From positions 1 to 33,339 of the forward strand of contig JAUCBJ010001797.1 of NCBI GenBank assembly GCA_032718475.1: a stretch of DNA of 33,339 bases. Direction: 5' to 3'. Position numbers and translations under genes: made by a program. This document shows, piece after piece, positions 21,365-30,874 of the stretch. The notes beneath the pieces are model-generated. The model saw nothing but the letters and a program-made list of their open reading frames with translations. It made no database searches and was not told the DNA's origin. Source of the DNA: Nemertoderma westbladi (taxonomy: Eukaryota; Xenacoelomorpha; Nemertodermatida; Nemertodermatidae). Every line of letters begins with the position of its first letter. Within the stretch, counting starts at the first letter, position 1.

Positions 21365-22024
21365 CTCCCTCCCTATCTGCGTTTTTCTATTTAAATTACA
21401 TTGATAATTTAGTTTTCTACTATATGGACCTGGATAGAGCATTGGCGGACCTTAGCATTGATTCAATTTACTTACTGGGTCTTTGTCTCCTATGAAAAAA
21501 TTGTACTGTTTGATACAATAAGTATTGAAACTTATCAGCGCTCTGGTGACATTATCGTATCGCTGAAAACTTACAGTTTGCAGTGTTACGTGGCATAGGT
21601 CGGAACGCAGTATTATCCATTTTCGAGGATCATAGCTTTAATGCAAATGATGTCATTGTATGCTTTGTGTAAGATTTTACAGATGTTGTAGTAACTGCTA
21701 TAGTAGTAAGTTGTATAGGCGTTGTAGTAAGAGCTAACTTGTTTTATGAATGTCATCAATATTCCTAATTTTTGAAATAAAATAATAGTTATTAAGTATA
21801 AAAAAATCGTTAAAAATGTTAAAATAAGTAATCGTAGCCTAAAAACCATTTCATTATGCCTTCAACATTTATTTCCATTCCCCTATTTGCCACCATGCCT
21901 TATAAGCTGAGTTCAAAGGCTTAGGACAATCCCCGTATAGCGTCTAGGCTCTTTATTATATTGGCAACACCGTAAAGTTAGTGTACCGGTTGGTTTATTA
22001 TTTGAGGAAGTCAAGTCCGTAATA
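21365..22024. other. Intergenic region upstream of TP53I3
   Basis: The stretch is AT-rich with no recognisable gene. No TATA box is evident just before the start codon at 22025. Promoter elements could not be assigned. Confidence 0.45.
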
Positions 22025-23038
22025 ATGGCTACGATGAGAGCGGTTCTGTTGAAGAGTTTCGGCGGCGCTGAAAATTTATACGTCGGCAACACTATTAGAA
22101 GAGAGTTGAAACCGCAGGACATAGAAATTAGAGTGATGTATTCGGCATTAAATAGGGCCGATGTGTTGCAGAGGATGGGTAAGTACCCGTCACCTAGAGG
22201 GGAGAGTGAAGTGCTGGGGTTGGAGGTGAGTGGTCTGGTTGAACGCGTCGGGGCGGACGCGTCATTCTGGAGTGTCGGAGACCCGGTGATGGCGTTGCTA
22301 GGCGGTGGGGGTTACGCGGAGTACGCTGTGGTGCACCGGGACCACGTGATGCCGGTGCCACGTGGCCTGTCCTTGGAGAAGGCGGCGGCCACACCGGAGG
22401 CTTTCCTAACGGCCTACCAATTGCTCCATCTAGTGGCGGGAGAGCCGAGAGGCCAGCGGGTGTTAATCCACGCGGCCGCTAGTGGCGTTGGCACTGCATT
22501 GGTGCAGCTCTCCAAACTTGCTGGTCTCAATGTTTTTGCGACGGCCGGAAGTGAAGATAAACTTAGCGCAGTGAAGGAACTCAAAGCTGATTGCGTTATT
22601 AATTATAAAACTGAGTTCTTCGATGACGTAATTCTCAATGCTACTGACAACAAGGGCGTAGATGTTATACTCGATTGCGTGGGCGGTTCCCATTGGCAAC
22701 GGAACGCCAATTGCGTAGCAACGGATGGTACTTGGGTTCTTTACGGTCTACTTGGAGGTGCTAACATTGATCCGTCCTGCTTCCCTCTGTCTACTTTGCT
22801 AAGAAAACGCGTGACCTTGAAAGGGACCACTCTGAGGTCCCGTTCAGTAGCATATAAATCGGATCTAGTTCGACTATTTGTTCGAGACAGGTTATCGGCC
22901 TTCGATACGGGGGAACTTAGACCCGTTATTGACCGGGTCTTCGCCGTGGAAGATATTGTCGAGGCCCACAATTATATGTCAAAAAATAGAAACATTGGAA
23001 AGATATTGCTAAAAATTACTGGTGTCGCTAAGACATGA
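22025..23038 (+). CDS. TP53I3: TP53I3/PIG3-type quinone oxidoreductase
   Basis: This 337-aa zinc-free medium-chain dehydrogenase/reductase is the NADPH-dependent quinone reductase known as PIG3 in mammals, where p53 induces it. Visible family marks are ALNRADVLQRMGKYPSPRG (41-59), LGLEVSG (64-70), the AAATPEAFLTAYQLLHL helix (120-136), the nucleotide-binding HAAASGVGTALVQL (149-162), and VDVILDCVGGSHW then WVLYGLLGG (212-245), ending in NRNIGKILL. It is full length, and alignment from recall to the human protein is collinear. ATG 22025 has A at -3 and G at +4, an excellent start context. A second ATG at codon 4 is possible. It is a single uninterrupted exon, whereas the vertebrate gene has introns. 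The first half is distinctly more GC-rich than the second. Confidence 0.92.
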   Translation: MATMRAVLLKSFGGAENLYVGNTIRRELKPQDIEIRVMYSALNRADVLQRMGKYPSPRGESEVLGLEVSGLVERVGADASFWSVGDPVMALLGGGGYAEYAVVHRDHVMPVPRGLSLEKAAATPEAFLTAYQLLHLVAGEPRGQRVLIHAAASGVGTALVQLSKLAGLNVFATAGSEDKLSAVKELKADCVINYKTEFFDDVILNATDNKGVDVILDCVGGSHWQRNANCVATDGTWVLYGLLGGANIDPSCFPLSTLLRKRVTLKGTTLRSRSVAYKSDLVRLFVRDRLSAFDTGELRPVIDRVFAVEDIVEAHNYMSKNRNIGKILLKITGVAKT

Positions 23039-23203
23039 CCAGCTGGTCTCGCACTGGGATCGTCAATGACCAATGAAACTGAAATATATTTTAATTTATT
23101 TTAAATACAAATTAATGTTTTTAAATATCTTGGTCTGGTTCTCAAAGTATTGAGAATGTGTTGTCTTTCAAGTTCTAACAATTTACTAGATTGTCTGGAT
23201 TCA

Positions 23204-23209
23204 AATAAA
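23204..23209 (+). terminator. Poly(A) signal for TP53I3-like gene
   Basis: AATAAA occurs about 165 bases after the stop codon, the first exact signal on this strand and a plausible 3' end. Confidence 0.55.
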
Positions 23210-23265
23210 TAATAATTATGATTCATGATTAATTAATAGGTCTATTTTCTATAATTCGGTGTAGT

Positions 23266-23396
23266 CATGGAATACTAAATATACACGGAACCGCATTAGT
23301 GTTATTTTTTCGGCCCCGAAATTTTTTTCAATAAAGTGGTAGTATATGCCATAGAAACCCCAGAAAAAAAATTTAAGCAAATTCGACCGGAGCGTT
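23266..23396 (+). repeat. Left terminal inverted repeat of P element
   Basis: This 131-bp repeat matches the inverted right end without gaps and with four base differences counted by eye. It includes the inner palindrome TTTCGGCCCCGAAA. Confidence 0.9.
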
Positions 23397-23729
23397 CTCG
23401 AGATATAATCCGTCAAAGTTTTCAAATTTGCCAACAAGAAATGCAGTGTTGGGGGCGATTTAAGCTTATTTGCGATATATTTCTATGGCAACAAGTAGTA
23501 CTGCCATTATTCTTGAACTGCGCTGTTGTAATATTGATGCGTTGGTTTGTCAACAATATTATTATTACCACAACTAGCTACAGCTGCACTATTTTAAAAC
23601 AATATTTTAACCGATAATTTTTCGATTACAATTAACCAGTAGGCCTACATCGCGGTAACCTTTAGTCTCGACACAGTAGGGCCTTCATTACTTCACTGGC
23701 TACACATAGTGAACTACAGTATCTACATC
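23397..23729 (+). other. P-element leader between TIR and transposase start
   Basis: No ORF of note. Transcription of the transposase should start here, but no clear TATA box is seen. One TAGGCCTA palindrome lies at about 23641. Confidence 0.4.
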
Positions 23730-23844
23730 ATGCCACGTACTTGTTTAGTTTGCAAGTCAAAAGACCTTTTGCACCGGTTTCCTATTGATGTTGCTGTTTG
23801 CAATGAATGGAAACAAGCGATTCGTCAGGGGCAGAATACGCCAG
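23730..23844 (+). CDS. P transposase exon 1: first half of THAP finger
   Basis: It encodes 38 residues plus one base. MPRTCLVC gives Cys5 and Cys8, the first zinc ligands of the C2CH THAP fold. HRFP and the NEW tryptophan are the usual THAP core residues. The ATG has a good context (ATC before it). The exon ends CCAG|GTAAGG, a near-ideal splice donor, in phase 1, and it matches the acceptor before 26002. THAP domains bind the subterminal DNA of P-type transposons. Confidence 0.85.
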
Positions 23845-26001
23845 GTAAGGATTTTATTATTATATCATGCATGAAATGTTCTACGACATGTTATCTATTT
23901 GGTACTACTATAGTATGTGTGGGTACTACTATGTTATGGGTACCCACTTTTTAAACAAATTTTTTCATATGAAAATGGCTTTTATCATGAGGTTTTTTGT
24001 TCTAGAACAAATATTTAACCTTCTGCCAGTACGATGGTAGCTAGTAATTTTGATTTTGTGTTATAGCTAGTACTTTTTATTAGCTAGTGAAAAATATTAT
24101 AATTGAAAAATTAATTTGACCAACTTTTTTCTTGTAAAAATGTATTATTTTATTATGAGTTTTTTTTATCTAGAACAAATATTTGACCTTCTGACAGTAA
24201 GATGGTAGCTAGTACTTTTAATTTTGTGTTAGCTAGTACTATTTATTAGCTAGTAAATGTAAGATATACCGGTAATTTAATTCTCAATTATATATTTGCA
24301 TGGAATAATTTATGAGTCATGGCAGCTAGTAATTTTTATTTGATAGTCAAAGTAGCTAGTAATTATTCACTAGCTAGTTTTTTATATTTTATACAAAATA
24401 TAGGCAGATGTCAAAATAGAGTTTTTACATACTTTACTTATTTAGGCCTATTTTACTTATTACTGGATTTATTTATCCTTTTATTAGTCATTTCGAGAAT
24501 ATTGATGATATGGAAATTGTCTAAATAAAAGGGGCACTACAAAATTTCTTTTGTAATTTTAAGATCACTATCTACCTTTAAAAACACTAGCTACCATAAT
24601 AAAAAATAATAGCTAACCTCTCTCAGAAGGTGAAATAATTTATGTTCTAGAACAAAAAACCATCTTGATAATATCCATTAACATGGTCCAAAATATTATT
24701 TTGTAATTTTAAGATCACTAGCTACCTTTAAAAACACTAGCTACCTTAATAAAAAATAATAGGTAACCTCTCTCAGAAGGTGAAATTTATGTTCTAGAAC
24801 GAAAAACATCATGATATTATCCAATAATATGGTAAAAAAATTGATCAAAAATTAGGTACCAAAAATTTGGTTTTGCAATTTTAAAAACAGTAGCTACCTA
24901 AAAGAAATCACTAGCTACCATAAAAAAAACAATAGCTAACGTCTAACAGAAGATGACATTAATGTTATAAAATAAAAAACCTCAAGATAATAGCCATTAA
25001 CATTGTCAAATAAATGGTCAAAAAGTGGGTACCCATAACATAGTAGTACCGTATGTGTGTAGCCATGGTACAGCAAATTAATAAAATTTGTATGTCTTTT
25101 TATTTGGTTTTATTGCATTTTATTATGTTCTAGAACATTGGTGATTGTTCTAGAACCTTAGTAGACATTTTTTTCTGACATCTAGTAGTATTTTTTTTAC
25201 TAGCTAGTATTTTTGAAAATTAAAAAAAAATATATTTTATTTAGTGTTTTTTTAATATTGGAAAACATTTTAGAATCAATGTTTTCACATTTTTTTATAA
25301 TTTAAAAAAATACTAGCTAGTTAAAAAAACGGCTATCCGTATGAAACATGCGTATGCGTATGATCCTTAATCATTGTTACTATGGCTTCAATATTAGTTA
25401 GAGAACACCATATAAAAGTTATTTAACTATTCTAGAATAAAATAAAAAATAAAACGACCTAGAACATATAGCTAGTAATTTTTTAATTTTAAATTAGCTA
25501 GTAATTTAAAAAAAAATCATTTTCAACTTTTAACAATTTTATTGCCAAATATTTCAACATTTTTATAGTTTCAAAAGATACTAGCTCGTAAAAAAAACAC
25601 TTGCTACCATAAAAACAACGTATCTACTTATGTTCTATAACACTTTCCAATAATACAAATCGAAAAAATAAAAATTTTAATTTAAAAAATTGTCACACAA
25701 GCTACACCTATGTTATAAAAATACTAGCTATCTTAAAAATTGCTAGCTACCTGAAACCATAACATTTATAATACTAAATTTAATACCAAATTTAAAAAAA
25801 AAAATTTTTAATACTACCGGTAGGTACCGATAGTTATTTAGAAATTATAAATTAGCTAGTAATACAAATTTTTTGAACATTTAATTGATTATTGATTCGA
25901 GTTTTTGTATTCAGTAGTAATTAGTTTACATTGCAATGTGAAATATAAATACTGGCACGGGCCTAGCCGTATTAATTATTTTAGATTAATATTTTTGTTA
26001 G
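23845..26001 (+). other. Intron 1 of P transposase
   Basis: The intron is defined by donor GTAAGG at 23845 and acceptor TTTTTGTTAG ending at 26001. Joining gives a continuous THAP domain with normal zinc-ligand spacing, strong evidence for this intron. It is unusually long for a P element because it contains a 1130-bp foldback element (23922-25051) and further AT-rich sequence (25061-25990) full of CTAGCTAG and TTCTAGAA motifs. No other gene is seen inside. Confidence 0.8.
23922..25051. mobile_element. Nested 1130-bp foldback (MULE-like) element
   Basis: Its two ends form a perfect 31-bp inverted repeat beginning GGTACTACTATG and containing GGGTACCC. Imperfect pairing continues for several hundred bases inward, sharing the TTCTAGAAC, CCTTCTG and GGTAGCTAGT blocks. 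It is flanked by an exact 9-bp duplication GTATGTGTG (23913-23921 and 25052-25060), the size typical of Mutator-like transposons. Each arm also contains internal direct repeats of about 150-180 bp. There is no transposase, so it is non-autonomous. The superfamily is inferred only from duplication length and long inverted ends. Confidence 0.82.
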
Positions 26002-26439
26002 GTCGAGAATTCGATTACGATAAAGATCGAATTTGTAAAGTTCACTTCGAGCCGAAGGATTTTATGATGAACAGAAATTTGCAGTTTCGAAGTTCCAATC
26101 TCAAAAAGGAATCAATTCCTTCAATATTTACATTGGCTGTGCCATTACCATCTCCACTACGAAAGTCACCAACTAAACGAAAAGTTGATCCAACACTATA
26201 CAACCTACTCGAAAATAGAAAATTAGTTGAAGAAGACAAATTAGAGTGGGAGTTGGGAAATATAAAGAAATGGATTGAAGACGAGGATGTTTTTAAGAAT
26301 AGAGAGGTACATGCGTGTAAGTGTGATGTTGAAAGTGAAGATGGAATTATGATTTATGAAATTTCCCCCGAAAATCTAAAACTGAATTACTTCCTTGATC
26401 TCAACGACGTACTTTATTGTTTCTCAAAATACCTCTAAA
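26002..26439 (+). CDS. P transposase exon 2: rest of THAP finger and linker
   Basis: It completes the zinc finger with CKVH (Cys50 and His53 after joining to exon 1, spacing C-X2-C-X41-C-X2-H), then DF and SIPSIF at 76-81, the counterpart of the AVPTIF motif that closes THAP domains. A Lys/Glu-rich probably helical linker follows, with ENRKLVEEDKLEWELGNIKK, which may be the dimerising coiled coil of P transposases. The frame closes with a stop at about 26438 while the catalytic part continues in the next frame. Either a short intron (weak GT candidates at 26315, 26321 and 26335 with acceptor TAATTTTAG at 26459) or a frameshift joins them. Confidence 0.8.
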
Positions 26440-26459
26440 ATACCCCTCGTTAATTTTAG

Positions 26460-27639
26460 CTATTTACCACGTAACAAAAGTGGGTATAATAAAGTTCAGA
26501 AGAAAAGTGTTTTGCTTAGGCTAATGAATGCGGTCAAGTTTCATTCATTGCCTAATTTTGACTCAGATTTCATGGAATTTCTAGACGAGTACCGCAATTA
26601 TAAAAAGATAGGAATATACCCCAAGAATATCATTAGAAAGTGTCTTATTCTACGTTATAAGAGCAGGAATGGATATAAAGAGCTCTTGAAGCTGATGCCG
26701 AACCTACCCAGCATTTCATTCTTTGAAAAGTTGACAAGAGGTGATGTAAAAGTTTATACACTTCTAAAGAGCATTGGTATGGATCAGAATGTTGTAATAT
26801 ACGCGGATGAAATTTACTTACAGAGAGAATCAATATTTAGTGCAGGAGGTATTATTGATTCACCAAAGACCCTGCTGGATATTATGGTAAGAGCTCTAAG
26901 TGGGGGAAATGGAATAATTGTCAAGTCAGTGCCATGTTACGAGACATTAACTGGAGACATGTTGATAAAAGAATTCAAGGAAGTTGTGAAACATTTAAAA
27001 GAGGCCGAGTTTCAGCCACGAGTGTTTGTTACTGATGGCCTTTCAGTTAATGTCAATGCTTACTCAAAGATTATATATGAACCAGAGCTTTGTGATATAA
27101 TTCCGTTGTTTGATTATAATCAACTCATGAAGAATACACGAAATAACTTATTTAACACCGGCATATTTTATCCTCCTGAATTTAAGTGGAGTTATATGAA
27201 TGACGTATTTCAAATAGGAGCAAATACTAAAGTGTCGATGTCTGATGTTCGTATGGTGTATCAGATGGATACAGAGAGAATTAATTGTGATTCTTCAGTC
27301 AATCTGCGAAAAGCCCACAAGCTGACATATGCAACAATCAACGTTGGAAAGCGCAAGCAAAACACCCAGCTTATGCTCAACCTGTACCATGATAGTACTA
27401 TCGATGCCCTCAGATGGTATTTGGGTGGTGGCACAGAGAACTTCCATAATGACACAGCTGATTACTTCCGTGTTATTAGACTCTTCTGGGAGTTTATGAA
27501 CTGTAAACATAATACGTCTAATCCTTACACAAGAACACTCAGTTGTTATGACAGTGAGCGGCAAAGTTTCCTTCAAACCTTCCTTGACTGGCTGACAAGG
27601 TGGAAGTCTTCAAATAAAGCAGGGTTGCTAAAACAATAA
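26460..27639 (+). CDS. P transposase catalytic core
   Basis: This frame, open from 26386, carries the P/THAP9-type transposase body. It has a helix-turn-helix-like region (IIRKCLILRYKSRNGYKELL then LPSISFFEKL), the first catalytic Asp in YADEIYLQ (codon 26806), the second in VTDGLSVN (codon 27034), and FDYNQLMKNTRNNLF, the counterpart of the family's 'F...HL.K..RNN' motif. The following about 150 residues lie where P transposases carry their GTP-binding insertion, but motifs there are not clear. The frame stops at 27639 with the C-terminal part resuming in another frame. The catalytic assignments follow family pattern, not alignment. The true upstream boundary is uncertain. Confidence 0.82.
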
Positions 27640-27642
27640 AGG

Positions 27643-28301
27643 TCCTAGATTTGGTCTTCAACATACTCGAATACCAATTATTTAACCTGGCAGTCCTTGG
27701 AGACGATGAAATTGAGTTACATTTCAGCAAATATCGCCAGATGTCGGGAGGTCGCTTCCTTGTAAGTCTGCGGGAAGCCACTAACTCAAACAAGATAATT
27801 CAAATCAAAGCAGCTCTACAATCCAACCAAGATGTCATTGACTGCCTTGATAAAACTAATAGTGAAGATATACGACCAATAATTACGAAACTATCAGCAG
27901 ATGATGATTTTGATATATTCGACGACGAATCTCTATTGATTATTTCAGACGTGGCTGGATGGGCAGTTCAGTCAATTCCTAATTCAGATGCGTTGTGTTC
28001 ATGTACCAGATGCGATCTAAAAGATAAATCCCAATCAAGTTCCACGAATATTCGCTACATTTCGTTTCGTGACAGAGGGGGATTGTGTTTTCCGAGTGAT
28101 GGATTTGTGCATCTTTGCTGCAATATATTTCACATATTGAAAAAATCATATCCCTTGGTAAACAACAAGAACAAAGCGAGTCGTCCAACATTACATAGAC
28201 TACTAGTAAACCAAATAGATACCACTGAAGTTGTCTGCTCTGAACACAGCGAGAAATTCAAACCAAACCATTTCTACTACCACTGCCACCCTGGCTGTTG
28301 A
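27643..28301 (+). CDS. P transposase C-terminal part
   Basis: It continues the transposase after a one-base frame change somewhere between about 27617 and 27642, probably at the AAAA run near 27630. LDLVFNILEYQLFN leads to DDEIELHFSKYRQMSGG (about 27700-27755), the counterpart of the family's 'LE.FFS.IRQ.GG' motif. Its Glu probably completes the catalytic triad. Cys-rich SCTRCD and CSEH motifs lie nearer the end. The last residues (YYHCHPGC) are encoded by the first unit of a 30-bp minisatellite. The break could be a real inactivating deletion or an assembly error in a homopolymer. Confidence 0.8.
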
Positions 28302-28520
28302 CTCTACATCCATTGCCACCCTGGCTGTTGTTTCCGCTACCTACCACGTTGCCACCATGGCTGTTGTTTCTACTACCACTGCCACGTTGCCATGCTGGCT
28401 GTCATTTCTACTACCACTGCCACCCTGGTAGTTGTTTCTACTATCACTGCCACCCTGGTAGTTGTTTCTACTACCACTGCCACCCTGGCTGTTGACTCTA
28501 CATCCATTGCCACCCTTGGC
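28269..28520. repeat. 30-bp minisatellite at transposase 3' end
   Basis: About eight copies of GCTGTTGTTTCTACTACCAC followed by TGCCACCCTG. A variant with GACTCTACATCCATTGCC appears in both the first and last units. In one frame it encodes a 10-residue repeat rich in Tyr, His and Cys. The transposase stop lies in its first copies. It is GC-richer than everything around it. Confidence 0.92.
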
Positions 28521-28656
28521 AGTACTGCTGAAGAGGCCTAAAGCCGGCCGAAACGCCGTTTCTATTAATGGTTTATTATTATTATACTGCATAAAGAATC
28601 AATTACATAGCCTCCCTATACATACTGTATATATTACATTATATAAAGTAGGATAG

Positions 28657-28662
28657 AATAAA
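28657..28662 (+). terminator. Possible poly(A) signal of P transposase
   Basis: AATAAA lies downstream of the minisatellite and upstream of the right inverted repeat. Confidence 0.4.
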
Positions 28663-28756
28663 TTACTGTTTTCGACACATGTGAGCCACAATCACTACAG
28701 TACACCACAATATTATATTTAATTATAAATTGAATTGATATTAAATTGTATCAATA

Positions 28757-28783
28757 GGGGGTGGGGGGGGGGGGGGGGTGGGT
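28757..28783. repeat. Poly-G tract
   Basis: A G-run broken by two or three T bases. Its true length is likely uncertain in any assembly. Confidence 0.85.
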
Positions 28784-29003
28784 GTAATATATAAAACTAA
28801 TAAAAGTGTCAAAATTAGCTTCCACAGCAGTGTTTATTTAAATATATTTAATATATATATATATTAATAGATTACCTCGTTGCTATAGTTACCTGTGCTA
28901 GAAATAAAAATAAATAGGATAAAAATAAATAGGGTAGTAGATGTAAAATAAAATTAATTCATGGCAAAACCTAGAAATTTTATGTTTGCCCGGTTTCCAT
29001 GGA

Positions 29004-29134
29004 AACGCTCCGGTCAAATTTGCTTAAATTTTTTTTCTGAGGTTTCTATGGCATATACTACCATTTTATTGAAAAAAATTTCGGGGCCGAAAAAATAACA
29101 CTAATGCGGCTCCGTGTATATTTAGTATTCCATG
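29004..29134 (-). repeat. Right terminal inverted repeat of P element
   Basis: This is the inverted counterpart of 23266-23396, with four differences. It is followed by the target duplication GTGTAGT. Confidence 0.9.
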
Positions 29135-29141
29135 GTGTAGT

Positions 29142-29723
29142 GTAAATTTGCGTACCTGGGAATCAAAATTAGCCTGAAGTTCGTGATAAATTGCCAAAAA
29201 TTTCTACAAATTATACATATAAAATAATGTGGCCCATCCCTGTGGGGCGAGCGACGAAAGTAAGCGAGCTTAGCATACAGGTACCACTAACTCAATCAGT
29301 GTGTCTGTTGCTCTGTTGATCTGTTGTGTCCAATTTTAAACGTTAATAACTCAGCCAAATGTTAATGAAATTTAACCAAACTTGGTACACATGTAGTCTG
29401 GCCAAAGTTTAGAAATTTTCCAAGTTGAATTTTCGCGTGGACTTCGAGAAGCTAAGATAATAGCAGTTAATTAGTTAATTAAGTTGATTAGGGTAAAAAC
29501 ATCAATTTGAACCTGCCTCCTTAATAATGCCTTCTAATAACTGCCTTCTAATAATACCTATCGTACTGGAAAGCGAGATTTTGCAGATTGTTTGATAAAT
29601 TCGATATTTTCGTTGATCATTTCGTCTTTTTCGTTATTTTCGGGTTTTATAACTATCCTTCATTACTTACAAGAAACTGGAGATGGTAATTATTTCATTT
29701 AATACTTATGACATTGCTTTGTG
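29142..29723. other. Gene-free stretch with a dispersed repeat
   Basis: TGTGGGGCGAGCGACGAAAG (29241-29260) and AGCTTAGCATACAG (29267-29280) match, in inverse orientation, fragments near 20666, 19231 and 20501. This suggests an interspersed repeat family covering at least 29220-29400. No ORF is present. Confidence 0.5.
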
Positions 29724-30673
29724 TCAATCAATCTGGATCTTTAGCATTGTCCGTTCTAAATGATACCTCTTGCCATCATTTTTGTCGCACCATTGAGGAT
29801 ATAAAGTGTACTTGTTTCTTACTTGCTCGTTGCGATCTACTTCCCCATTGAGAGGGGCACATGTTTTACAATCTTTGTTGAACCACCAGCCACCTCCAAA
29901 TTTATACGGGGCACCATCTGAATGATCCTTTGTTTGGAATTTCATTCCGTTGATACTGTTTTGAACGCCGTTCGGATTAAACAAAGCATCAGACGCATTG
30001 CCGCTGTAGTCACCAATACTTAAGGAGTAGTCGTTGTTTTTTCCGTTTACTATGAATTGAGAATACTGTACGTAGCGTATTTGAAGCTCCGAACAAACCA
30101 TAAATCACATTTCAGTTTGGCCTTCTCAGACTTGGTTAACTGGAAGATGGTTTCCAGCCCTTTCCAGTAGCCTCTCTCGACCGTATCGAAGCCGGATACG
30201 TATTCACTCCAACCTACTTCAAAATGTTCTACGTTCTTGGCGTACAACATTATGTTAGGTCTGTATTGAATGACGATCCATTTTCCATCTTCATCGGAAT
30301 GGCACTTAACCTTTCCGTCATCTGTTTGAAGGCCAAAGGTTTCATTTATATCAATGTAGTAGGATTCGGAAGTATCTACTTGACAAAGGCTATGAATATC
30401 TGAGATATTTGTTGGAACACATGGCGTTCGTATTGGGCTAAGTCGGTTTACTAACAGAACAATGTCAGCAACTGCAACCCCTATAACTCCCAATGACAAT
30501 ATTACTATCACCACCCACCAAAGTCGAATGCGTTTACTAGTTTCATATTCCTCAACTTCTTCATCTAGAATTTGCACATCTTCATCCGGTTGTTCAATAT
30601 CTACTTCGGCGTTTTTATTCTTCTCTTTAACGATGTCTTTTTTCTTTCTCGGCGTGAGAAACCCGAGTCTTAT
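29724..30673 (-). pseudogene. Membrane fibrinogen-domain (FReD) protein, frame broken
   Basis: Read on the minus strand, it has a Lys/Glu-rich cytoplasmic segment, a membrane helix (WWVVIVILSLGVIGVAVADI) and a fibrinogen C-terminal domain: CHSDEDGKWIVIQYR, WSEYVSGFDTVERGYWKGLE, then in a second frame YSLSIGDYSGNASDALFNP, FGGGWWFNKDC, PLNGE and LERTMLKIQ. The order and spacing fit a whole FReD, and the type II layout resembles FIBCD1, an acetyl-group-binding receptor. The frame changes once between about 30060 and 30100. No ATG precedes the membrane helix back to the TAG at 30674-30676, where ACATTAG could be a splice acceptor, so a first exon may lie upstream. The usual calcium-site DRDND sequence is not recognisable. 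It is either a decayed gene or a gene with an indel error. Confidence 0.72.
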
Positions 30674-30866
30674 CTAATGTTATACGGTGCGTCAATCACA
30701 CGAAACCTATTTTTTTAATCGGCTCATATGGAGCGGTATGTGTCAGAATATGAACCAGAATCAGAATATCTCGGTTTATACATTTAATTTATTTTATTTT
30801 ATAGATCATAGTTATTAGATAAACAAAATGTTGGCTATTAATTATAAATAATGTTCTAGAACAAAT
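30674..30866. other. AT-rich spacer
   Basis: No feature other than the start of the TTCTAGAA-rich region near 30853. A missing first exon of the minus-strand FReD gene was not found here. Confidence 0.4.
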
Positions 30867-30874
30867 ATTTTTTT

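Larger units (their letters stand above)
23266..29134 (+). mobile_element. P-superfamily DNA transposon, 5.9 kb
   Basis: Inverted repeats of 131 bp bound a region encoding a THAP-domain transposase. The ends read CATGGAATAC and GTATTCCATG. The flanks share GTGTAGT (23259-23265 and 29135-29141). If the right end is taken one base shorter, the shared flank is 8 bp, GGTGTAGT, the length usual for P elements. Drosophila P also begins CATG. The element contains a two-part THAP gene, a nested foldback transposon in the intron, a 30-bp minisatellite at the gene's 3' end and a poly-G tract. The close match of the two ends indicates a fairly recent insertion. Confidence 0.88.

Noticed and set aside
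21188-21442. Minus-strand open frame of 84 codons
   Set aside because: It lies across the MITE end and a poly-C run, with no protein features.
24319-24528. Open frame with hydrophobic residues inside the foldback element
   Set aside because: It is an AT-rich chance frame rich in Phe, Leu, Ile and Tyr codons with no conserved feature.
28298-28656. Open frames across the 30-bp minisatellite
   Set aside because: They follow from the repeat length being a multiple of three and have no independent support.
23266-29134. The two 131-bp inverted copies as unrelated MITEs in chance orientation
   Set aside because: They are gap-free, bounded by matching flanking duplications, and enclose a complete THAP transposase.
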